DNA of 64,000 nucleotides from contig NZ_QPCG01000001.1 of assembly GCF_003351025.1 (NCBI RefSeq), positions 1,309,949 through 1,373,948 on the forward strand. The letters run 5' to 3'. Both the position numbers and the translations under genes were made by a program. The notes under the pieces were generated by a model that saw only the letters and a program-made list of their open reading frames with translations, did not search any database and was not told where the DNA came from. Positions within the stretch are counted from its first letter, which is position 1. Every line of letters starts with the position of its first letter. Below, one piece after another: positions 35,042-47,000 of the stretch. The stretch comes from Mucilaginibacter endophyticus. GTDB lineage: Bacteria > Bacteroidota > Bacteroidia > Sphingobacteriales > Sphingobacteriaceae.

Positions 35042-38000
35042 ATGAGAAACCTCGCCTTTAACAAGAACGCTTTTTGGGTGTTATTTATTTTATTGGCATT
35101 GTTTAATATTAAATATGCGAAAGCACAACGGACATATGCCACATCCGAACAACATGGCGCAACAGGCGCTGCCTGCGTAAACTGCGCCGTGGTAAATGCA
35201 GCCAATGCAGCAGATGGGAATGTTCAAACATTTTCATCAATAAATGTTGCTGTTGGCGTAGCAGCGCAAACCTACCAGGAATTAATATTTCAAAGCGCCA
35301 AATCATCCGGTACTCCTGTCACAGTTAAATTAGGTTCAGGGGATAAATTGCTGACACTTACTGCACTTGGAGGCGTTTCTTTACAGGCATATAATGGAAA
35401 TACGGCCATTGGTACCCCGGTAGCAGTGGCTACGTTGCTTACCGCACTAAGCAATAACAACCAGGTTGAGGTTAGTATAACACCAGCGCAGGCTTATGAT
35501 CGTATCAGGGTAACTGTTAACGGAGGCCTTGCCGGGGTTTTGGCAAGTACTTATTTATATGATGCCTTCACTACAGGTACAGGAGCCGGTATTTGCAGCG
35601 CTGCAGTTGATGAGTTACATGGTATTTCATCGGGCTTATTGGGTTTAGGGGTTGATGTAGGTGGTGTGGCAAATCCTCAAAATGCAATTGACGGTAATCT
35701 TAATACTGCATCTACCTTAAATGCGGGCGTAGGTTTACTTGGGGCATATGCCCAGCAAACTATTATATATGGAAGTCCATCAGTGATAGGGGACTCAGTA
35801 CGAATGACCTTGTCAATCCCTCAATCGTTAATAGATGTGGGACTGTTCTCTAACATCTCGGTAGCAACTTACCTTGGTAATACTTATAATAATGATCAAA
35901 CAGCAATAAACGCATCGCTTTTAAACCTGCGATTGCTCGATTTAACCAACAACAGGCGCAAGGTTACCATAACCTTTGCGCCCGCGAATGTTTTTGACCG
36001 GGTGCAGCTTACCCTTGGTGGCGTAGCTAACGTATTGTCAACAGTTGACCTTTATGAGGCTGTTAGACTGATACCAAGGCCTGTTACAAAAATTAATAAT
36101 ACGCTGGGCGTAACTGCCCAGATCAACTCGGGCTCAACCGCTACGCTTACCGCAAATGCTGTTGCCAATACTACTTTTCACTGGTATACCCAGGCAACAG
36201 GCGGATCGGCGGTTGCAACAGGCCCAAGTTATACAACACCTGCACTTACAGCTTCTACTGATTATTATGTATCCGCTTCGCGTACAGGTTGTACCGATGA
36301 ATCAGAACGGACAAAAATTTCACTAACTGTAGGATCTACAACCCCTACGCCACCTGTTAATCCGTCGGGAGTGCGCACTTATGCCAATGCGCAGCAACCA
36401 GGGGCGGGTGGTTTATTATGCCTTGGTTGTACGGTAACTAATCCGGGTAACGCAGCTGATGGCAACCTGCAAACTTATTCTACCTTAAATGTAACCGTAG
36501 GTGTTGCTGCTCAAACTTATCAAACGCTTACATTTCCCGGTGGTACCAAACCAGCCGGAACACCGGTTTCTGTTAAGTTAGGTACCGGGGATAATCTACT
36601 TAGTCTTACAGCGCTTGGAGGGGTAACTTTACAGGCTTATAGTGGTAATACACCTGTAGGCTCTCCTGTTTCGGCGGCAACACTGGTATCGGTATTGAGT
36701 AATAACAACCAGGTTGAATTGAGCTTTGCACCTACTCAAGCTTATGATGGTATTAGGGTTACCCTAAACGGAGGACTTGTTGGGGCGCTAAGCAGCTTAT
36801 ATTTATATGAAGGGTTTGTGACTACAGCCGGCCCTGCTGTGTGTAATACTGCCATAGATGAATTACATGGCATATCTTCAGCACTGCTGAATTTAGGTCT
36901 CAATGTAGGAGGAGTTGTAAATCCGCAAAATGCTATCGACGGAAACCTCAATACCGCGTCTACTTTAAACGCGGGCGTAGGTTTGTTAGGAGCTTATGCG
37001 CAGCAAACCGTAATATTTTCAAATCCATCAGTAATTGGCGACTCGGTAAGGTTAACCCTTTCAGTGCCTGAGGCCTTACTGCAGGTAGGTTTACTGGCAG
37101 GTTCATCGGTAAATACTTATTATGGCAATACAGATAATAACGATCAAACCTTTTTAAGCTCTTCATTATTACAGGTTCGTTTGCTCGATCTTACCAATAA
37201 CAGGCGTAAAGTGGTGATCACTTTTGTGCCAGGCAAAGTTTTTGACAGGGTGCAGTTAAGATTAGGTGGCATTGCCAACGTTTTATCAACCATTGATTTA
37301 TATGAGATACAACGATTAATTGCCAAACCGGTAATTAAAATCAATAATGTAGCATCAAACGATGCCCAGATCTGTACCGGTACCACAGCCACATTTACTG
37401 CTACGGCTGTACCTAATACCGTGTTTCACTGGTATACACAAGCAACAGGCGGATCGCCGGTATTTACCGGGGCTGCCTTTACAACACCTGTTTTAACAGC
37501 TTCGGCAACCTATTACGTTGCCGCCATGCGCAGTGGATGCACCGACGAGTCGGACCGAACTAAAGTAACTGTTACTGTAAATGCTGTACCGGCTTCACCG
37601 GTTATAGCCAACAATACTGTTAGCGTTTGTTCAGGGCAAACCGCTACGTTTACCGCCACCAGTGTAGCCGGCGTTACCATAAACTGGTATAGCGCCGCTA
37701 CCGGCGGTACTTTATTGCACACCGGTGATAGCTTTACCTCACCTGCTTTAACCGCAGCTACCAGCTATTATGCAGAAGCAGTGGTTGCCGGCGGAAGCTG
37801 CGCAAGTGCTGCCCGTACCAAAGTAACCGCTAATATTACACCGCCGCCGGTTGCGCCAACACTTACCGCCGCCAATGTTACTATTTGTAGTGGCGGTGTG
37901 GCTACTTTATCTGTAAGCGGAGCCGTGGCGGGTACCACTTATAACTGGTACACAGCCGCAACCGGAGGTACTCCCGTATTTACCGGAGCTATTTACACCA

Positions 38001-41000
38001 CAGCAGCCTTAACAGCCAATGCAACTTACTATGTTGAAGCTGTAAATGCCGGTGGTTGCAACAGTGCCGCACGCACCCAGGCAACAGTTACTGTTACGCC
38101 ACTGCCGGTTGATCCAACTGTGGCCGCCGCAAATAACTCAATAGCGGCAGGGCAGAAAACAAGTATCAGCGTGACCAGTCCGCAGGCAGGTATTACCTAT
38201 AACTGGTATACATCAGCTAATGCTGGTGCGCCTGTATTTACCGGTACTACCTTCCAGACACCACTATTATATAATAACACAACTTACTATGTAAGTGCTG
38301 TAAACGCAACAGGTTGTGCGTCGGCAAATCGTACGGCTGTTACTATTACCGTAACTATCAATACCAATGCGCCTTGTACTTTTGCTAATCAGCAAACAAT
38401 GACTGTAAATGGCCTTTGTTTAGGTTGTACAGTTACTAACCCTGCTTTAGCTACCGATGCCGATACCACCACAGCTTCAACAATCAATGTGTTAGCAGGT
38501 TTAATAGGTGGAAATGTTCAGCAGGAGCTACGCTTCCAACAGGCCGGTTTCGCGGGCGATACCATTAAGCTGGTATTGCAAAACCCTAATGGTTTGTTAG
38601 GTGCCGCCGTTTTGGGTAATATCGGTGTAACACTTGCTAACGGAACCACCACAACCGCAAGTTATCAGCTTAATAACGCGTTGATAAAAGTGTTCCTGCT
38701 TGCAGGTAGCTCAAACAAATACGCGGTTTATATCCCGGCTACCGGTGCTTATGACAGGATTACCATAAGTATCAACTCTGGTCTTGCAAGTGTTTTAACG
38801 CCGCTTAATATCTATTATGCTTCGCAACAATTCCCGAAACCGGTATTTAATCCAACTGCCCCGGAAATTTGTAAAGGCAGCAGCGCGGTGGTAAATATTA
38901 CTTCGCCGGCCAACGGAACATTTACCTGGTATAACGCGCCAACAGGCGGAACCGTTGTACATACAGGTACCTCGTTTACAACTCCGGCTTTAAATGCCAA
39001 TACAACTTATTATATAGAATACACCCGCGGTACCTGTACCGGTACTGTAAGGTTCCCGGTTACTATTTTGGTTGATGATGTACCGGCAGCACCAACTGTT
39101 ACCGCTCAAAACGTAACTATAACAAGCGGACAAACAGCTACTTTAAATGCAACTGCCAGCAATGGCGCTACCATACAGTGGTATGATGCCGCGACAGGAG
39201 GTAACCTGGTTCATACTGGTAATCCGTTTGTAACGCCTGTACTTACAGCTAACAAAATTTACTATGCAGGTACTGCCTTGGGCAGCTGCGTATCAGCAAC
39301 CCGTACACCGGTTAACATTACAGTACAGCCGATAGTAATACCAACCATATCGGTAACGCCGCCAACCGTTGCACTTAATGCAGGGCAAACAACTTCGTTC
39401 ACTGCTTCATCAACTACGCCGGGCGTAACCTTTAACTGGTTTACTACACCAACCGGCGGCACAAGCATTTTTACAGGTGCTACCTATACTACTCCACCTC
39501 AATTTGCTAACACCACTTATTATGCCGAAGCTACTGTAACTGCTACCGGCGTAAAATCAGCTACAAGAGCACCAGGCGCGGTAACTATCAATCAACAGGC
39601 ATCAAGTCCTGTTCCTTGCGATGCCGCTATCGACCAAACCAATACTACCAGCGGTTTATTATGCGTTGGATGCGCCGTGCTAAACCCTACAGGTGCTGTT
39701 GATGCAGATCGCAATACTTTCTCGCAATTAAATGTACCTATAGGTTTGGTTAACTCTTATGCAAGCCAAGCTTTAAGGTTTACCAATACAGGCCTTGCAG
39801 GCGATAGCGTTGTTATAGAGTTAGGCGTTCCGGGAACGCTGGCCAGTGTGGGCGTACTTTCACAGATCCAGATTGGTACCTATAATGGTGCAAATTTTAA
39901 CAACGATTATTTTAGTGTAAACGGTTCGCTTATCAATATTCAATTGTTAAGCGGTACCAGCCGTTTCAGGGTAGCCTTTAAAGCAACTCACAATTTCGAT
40001 AGGGTAGAGGTTAAGCTCAACGCCGCTCTGGCAGGCGTATTCAGCGCTCTCAATGTATATGATGCTTCGCAATCTGTGGCTGCTCCGGTTATCGCAATTT
40101 CACCTGTAACAACTTGCTCAGGCGCGCCAGTAGTACTTTCAGCTACAGTTCCTGCAAACGTAACTGTAAAATGGTATACCTCAGCAACCGGCGGTACCGC
40201 TGTTGGCACAGGTGCTAATTTCACAACTCCGGCCTTAAGCGCATCTACAACTTATTATGCAGAAGCAAGCCGTACCGCTGATGGTTGTACCCAGGCCGTA
40301 CGTACCCCTGTTAATATTAATGTTGTAACAATACCGGCAGCACCTGTTGTGGTTGCTGCAAATGTAACCGTGTGCACAGGCCAAACTGCAACGTTTAATG
40401 TAACTCCGGTTAACGGGGTAACTTATAACTGGTATTCTGCAGCAGCAGGCGGCACCCTGATACATACGGGTAACAGCTTTACAACAGCCGCTATAAATGC
40501 AACCACAAGTTATTTTGTTGAAGCGGTTTCAGGTACAAGCTGTATCAGCACTACCCGTACCCAGGTTACAGCAACTTTGGCTCCACCGCCAACAGCGCCG
40601 GCACTTAACGCAACCAGCGTAAGCATTTGCGATGGCAGCGTTGCGACTTTAGCAGTGACCAGCCCGGCAGCCGGAAATACCTATAACTGGTATACCACAG
40701 CAACCGGAGGCACACCAGTATTTACCGGCCCGACATATACAACAGCGGCTTTACACAATAATGCAAGCTATTATGTAGAGGCTGTAAACGCAGGCGGCTG
40801 CACCAGTGCGCTACGTACCCAGGCCGACGTTACCGTTGTTCCACTTCCTGCCAATCCAACTTTATCAGCAAACAATACTTCAATAGCTGCCGGACAGCAA
40901 ACAACTATTGGTGTTACCAATACGCAAACCGGTGTTACCTATAACTGGTATACATCGGCCAATGCAGCTTCGCCGGTATTTACGGGTACAACCTTCCAGA

Positions 41001-44000
41001 CACCGCTGTTATACAACAATACTACTTACTATGTAAGCGCGGTTAACAGTACCGGTTGTACATCGGCAAGCCGCACAGCGATTACTATCAATGTAACAAT
41101 CAATACTAATGCTCCATGTACATTTGCAAATCAGGAAACTGTTACTGTAAACGGCATCTGTATTGGTTGCGGTGTTACTAATGAATTACTTGCGACTGAT
41201 GCCGATACCACAACAGCATCAACAGTTAATGTATTAGCCGGTTTACTGGGTGGCTATGCTCAGCAAGAGCTACGTTTCCAGCAGCCGGGCTTTGCCGGTG
41301 ATACCATTAAACTGGTATTGCAGAATCCTAATGGCTTGTTAGGTGCCGCTGTTTTGGGTAATATCCAGGTAACGCTGGCTAACGGTGCTACTCCAACTTC
41401 AACGCTTGCGCTTAACAGTGCCTTAATAAAGGTATATCTGCTTGCAGGTAGCTCAAATAAATACGCGGTTTATATTCCGGCAACGGGTGCATATGATCGT
41501 ATCACCGTGAAAATAAATTCGGGTGTTGCAAGCCTGCTTACCCCGCTGAATATCTATTACGCCGCACAGCAATTTCCGCAGCCGGTATTTAATCCAACTG
41601 CTCCTGAAATTTGTAAAGGCAGCAGCGCAGTTATTAATATTACATCACCTGCTAACGGAACATTTACCTGGTATAATGCACCGGTAGGTGGAACAGTAGT
41701 GCATACAGGTGCTTCGTACACCACACCGGCTTTAAACGCCAATACCACTTATTATGTAGAATATAGCCGTGGCTCATGCGCATCAACCGTGAGGTTCCCG
41801 GTAAATGTTATTGTTGACGATGCTCCGCCGGCACCAACAGTTACTGCTCAAAATGTAACCATCACCGCAGGCCAAACAGCTACACTAAACGCCACTGCCA
41901 GCAACGGCGCCACCATACAATGGTTTGACGCACCGACAGGTGGCAACCTGGTATTCACCGGTAATCCTTATGTTACCCCGGTTTTAACTGCTACTAAAAC
42001 CTATTATGCTGGCACAGCACTGGGTAATTGCGTGTCCGCTACCCGTACTCCTGTAATCATCAATGTACAGCCAGTAGTGATACCTGATGTAAGTGTAAAC
42101 CCTCCAACTACAACTGTTAGTCCGGGGCAGACTACTGCATTCACCGCGTCATCCACCACGCCTGGCGCTGTATTTAACTGGTTTACCGCACCAACAGGTG
42201 GCACAAGCATCTTCACAGGCGCTACTTATACAACGCCGCCAGAGTTTGCCAATACTATTTATTATGCCGAGGCATCAATTCCTGCAACCGGTGTTAAATC
42301 GGCTACCAGGGCAACCGGTATAGTTACTGTAAATCAACAGGGTTCAAATCCTGTGCCTTGTGACGCAGCCATCGACCAAACCAATACCACCAGTGGTTTA
42401 CTGTGTGTTGGTTGCGGAGTATTGAATGCTGCCGGATCAGTTGACGCGGATCGTAGTACCTTCTCGCAATTACTTGTTCCTGTCGGATTGGTTAACGCTT
42501 ATGCCAGCCAAACCCTGCGCTTTGCCAATACAGGCATTGCAGGCGACAGCGTAATAGTGGAATTAGGTGTTCCCGGAACGCTGGCCAGTGTTAGCGTACT
42601 GTCTCAAATTCAGATTGGTACTTATAGCGGCGCGACATTTAATAATGATTACTTCAGTGTAAATGGTTCGTTGATCAATATTCAATTATTAAGTGGTACA
42701 AGCCGTTTCAGGATAGCCTTTAAAGCAGCCCACACATTTGACAGGGTAGAGGTGAGGTTGAATGCAGCCCTTGCAGGTGTGTTCAGCAGCCTGAATATTT
42801 ACGATGCTTCACAATCAGTTCCTGCTCCTGTTATTGCCGCGTCACCTGTTTCGGCTTGTTCAGGCACACAGGCTACATTGACAGCTACTGCTCCGGCAAA
42901 CGTAACCGTAAGGTGGTATACTTCGGCTACTGGTGGTTCACCGGTATTCACAGGTGCTACCTTTACCACTCCGGCCTTAACAGCGTCAACAACATACTAT
43001 GCCGAAGCCAGTCGCACTGCCGATGGTTGTTCGCAGGCTGTTCGTACACCTGTACAGGTAAATGTTACCGCGCCACCTGCTGCTCCGGTTGTGGCAGTTC
43101 CTAATACAACTGTTTGTGCCGGTCAGCCTGCTGCTTTTGCCGTAACTCCTGTTAATGGTGTTACCTATACCTGGTATGCTTCGGCTACGGGTGGCACGCC
43201 TATTACTACAGGTAACAGCTTTACTACTCCTGCTCTAACTGCAACTACGTCATACTATGTTGAGGCAGCAAACGCAGGCCAGTGCAGCAGCAGTACCCGT
43301 ACCAAAGTTACTGCCAACGTAACCGCTACTCCTGTTACTCCAACGGTTTCACAAGCCAGTACACAAACCTGCTCTGGTTCAACAGTTACTTTAACAGCTT
43401 CGTCAACTCAGCCTGGTGTTACCTTTAACTGGTATACCACGGCAACAGGCGGTACTCCAGTACATACAGGCGCACAATATGTTACTCCTGCTTTAATCGC
43501 TAATACTTCATACTACGTTGAGGCTGCTACCGGCACTTGTACAAGTGCCAACCGCGCCAAAGCAGATGTTATTGTTAATCCAACGCCGGTTGCCCCAACC
43601 ATTACCGTAGTGCCGGTTGGCGGACAGGTCACTTCTGGTCAAACAGCCCAGCTATCAGCTACTTCGACTACTGCTAATGTTACCTTTAACTGGTACAGCA
43701 CGGCCAATGGCGGCACTCCGGTTCATTCAGGAGCAACGTTTACAACTCCGGCTTTAACCACCAACACCACTTATTATGTTGAGGCGGTATCAAATGCTAC
43801 AGGTTGTATCAGCACAACGCGTACGCCTGTTACTGTAATTGTTAACCCGGTATTCTCAACCTCGTGCGACTTTGCATCCACCCAAACCAACAGCACCAGT
43901 GGTGTTGCCTGCTTACTGTGCGGTGTTACCGGTGCCGATAACTCGGTAGATACCGATACAACCAACTTTAGCCAGCTTACACTTGGCGTTGGCGCGGTAG

Positions 44001-47000
44001 GCTACGTAGGTCAGAAATTGATTTTTGGCGATGCAGGGCTTGCCGGTGATACCGTAACCGTGAAAATAAAAGTGCCGGTTAACCTGGCATCGGTTGGTGT
44101 ATTAGGTCAGCTGCAGATAGGTTCATTTAATGGAAATACTGATAATAACGATAGGATTGCATTGAGCAGCACGCTGATCAAAGTAACTATTCTGGCTGGC
44201 GGTCAAACAGCTTTGGTGAAATTTGTGCCGAAAGCTGGTTACAGTGCGGTGGAAGTTAGATTAACCACAACGGTATCGCTATTTAACTCGCTAAATATTT
44301 ATTACGCAACCAAGCAGGTTCCGATACCTCAGCTTAATGCTAAAACGGACAATATATGCGCAGGCGGTACCGCTACATTTACCGTAGCTAATCCTGTTGC
44401 AGGTGTTACTTATAAATGGTATTCAGCTGCTGTTGGCGGAACCTTACTGCACACCGGTAATAACTATACAACAGCTGCCCTGAATGCAACAACTACTTTT
44501 TATGTTGAAAGCAGCCGTACATCAAACAGTTGCCCTAACCCTAACAGGGTAGCGGCTACTGCAAACGTAACACCGGCGCCAGTAAATCCTATACTCGCAC
44601 AAAACGCGGTATCTGTTTGCTCTGGCGATGCGGTTACTCTTTCAGTAACCAATGCTGCAGGTGCAACGGTGAACTGGTATGATGCGCCGACAGGTGGAAC
44701 CTTGGTATTTACCGGTGCTAACTACCAGGCAACACCAATTGCTACAGTTAGTTATTATGCAGAGATCACCAATGGAAGCTGCGTAAGCCCATCGCGTACA
44801 AAAGCTACAATTACGGTAAATCCTCGTCCGGCCGCGCCAGGTGTACAAGCAAGTACCGTGCAGGTTTGCCCGGGCAGTACTGCTACTTTAGCTGTGCTTA
44901 ACCCAGTGGCCGGCGTTAATTACGAATGGTTTGCCAGCGCTACAGGCGGTACTGTATTACATACCGGTAATACTTATACTACAGTAGCTCTTACACAGGA
45001 CGCAACTTATTATGTACAGGCAACCAATGCTACCACAAGCTGTTCAAGTAACGGTGCACGTACATCGGTTGATGTAACGGTGACCAATACGCTTACTGTA
45101 CCGGTATTAAGCGCGGCTACTACCAATGTATGTAGCGGTGGCAGCGCAACGCTAAGCGTTAACAACCCTGTTAACGGCTTAACCTATAAATGGTACACAG
45201 CTGCAACAGGCGGTTCGCCGGTATTTACTGGTCCGATATTTACTATTAATAATTTAATTGCCGATGTGTCCTACTTTGTGGAATCATCAAACAGTTCAGG
45301 ATGTACAAGCCCAACCCGCGCCCGTGCCGATATTACGGTGCAGCCCATACCAACGGCTCCGGTTATACAAGCCAGTGCAGGCGGTCTTAATGTATGCGAA
45401 GGCGAATCAACAAGCCTGAGCATTGCCAACCCTGTAACAGGTGTGGTTTACCGCTGGTACACCGCTGCCACCGGAGGAACCTTGTTGTATACAGGTACAC
45501 AATTTAATACGCCTGTTTTAGCTTCAGACGCCACTTATTATGTGGAGGCAGCTCAAGCCGGCAACTGTAATGCATCTGCGCGTACGCAAGTAAAAGTAAC
45601 TGTTAATCCACTCCCTGCCGATCCAATACTGGCAAGTGCTAATGTTCAAGTTTGCTTAGGTTCTCCGGCAACATTGAAGATCCAGTCGCCGGTGGCGGGT
45701 ATCACTTATCAGTGGTTCAGCACGGCGTCTCAAACTACTAAACTGTTTGAGGGTACTACTTATGTGACCGGTCCGCTTACCGCTAACGCAACTTATTACG
45801 TTGCCGCAGTAAATGCTTCAGGCTGCCAAAGCGCTAACTTATCTATTGCACAGGTGAGCATCCAGGCAGCGCCTTCGGCTCCGGTAATTGCCAATGGCAG
45901 TACAGTACAAACTTGTATTAATAGTATTGTAACGCTTAATATCTCTAATCCTCAGCCAGGCTTTACTTACAACTGGTACAGCGCGGCGACAGGCGGAGCA
46001 CCATTATTTACAGGTATCAGCTTCAATACGCCGGCGCTGGCAGGTAATGTCACTTATTATGCCGAGGCGGTGAACAGCACAGGCTGTACATCAACAGGTC
46101 GTACATCGGTAAGTATCAACGTTAATCAAATACCATCCGCGCCAACCGTGACCGCGCAGGGTGGTGGGAATACTACTGTATGTTCGGGTGGTACCTTAGC
46201 GCTCACAGCTACCAGTACAACAGCTAACGTAAGCTTTAACTGGTATACAGCTGCTACCGGCGGGGCGCCAATATTTACCGGCGCAACTTACACTACGCCA
46301 CCGCTTACCGTCGCTACAACTTATTATGTTGAAGCTGTAAGTAACGGTAGCTGTGCGTCAACCACACGTACCGCGGTGCAGGTAACTATTGGCAATACCA
46401 CGGCTCCAACACCGCAGGTTGTGGCGGCAGATCTGTCGGTATGTCAAAACAGTGCGGCTCTAATCCACATCAGCAATCCTGATGTGGGCACAACTTACAA
46501 CTGGTATAACGTAGCCACTGGTGGTAGTTCGCTTTATACCGGTACCGCATTTACAACACCAGTGTTATCAGCTAATACCACCTATTATGTACAGGCATCA
46601 AACAGTCAAAACTGTAATGCTTCTGCAAGGCTGGCGGTGAATGTGGTCATTGTGCCGCAGCCTAATGCACCAATACCGGCACTGACCAACGTGCCTGTAT
46701 GCGCCGGAAGTACAGCTACTTTATCGGTACAATCGCCGCAGGCTAATATCATTTACAAATGGTACAGTAACGCGGCACGTACTAACCTGTTGTTTACCGG
46801 ACCTGCTTACACTACGGCTCCGATCCAGGCAAATACAACCTTCTATGTTGATGCCAGCAACGGATCATGTGCGAGCTCATCGGCAGCAACTGTTCAGGTA
46901 ACTATTTCTGCACCGCCATCAACACCGCTGCTGGTTAACAGCACGCCAACTGCTTGCGGTGGTTCGCAAGTGCTGTTAAGTATCTCAAACCCACAACAGG

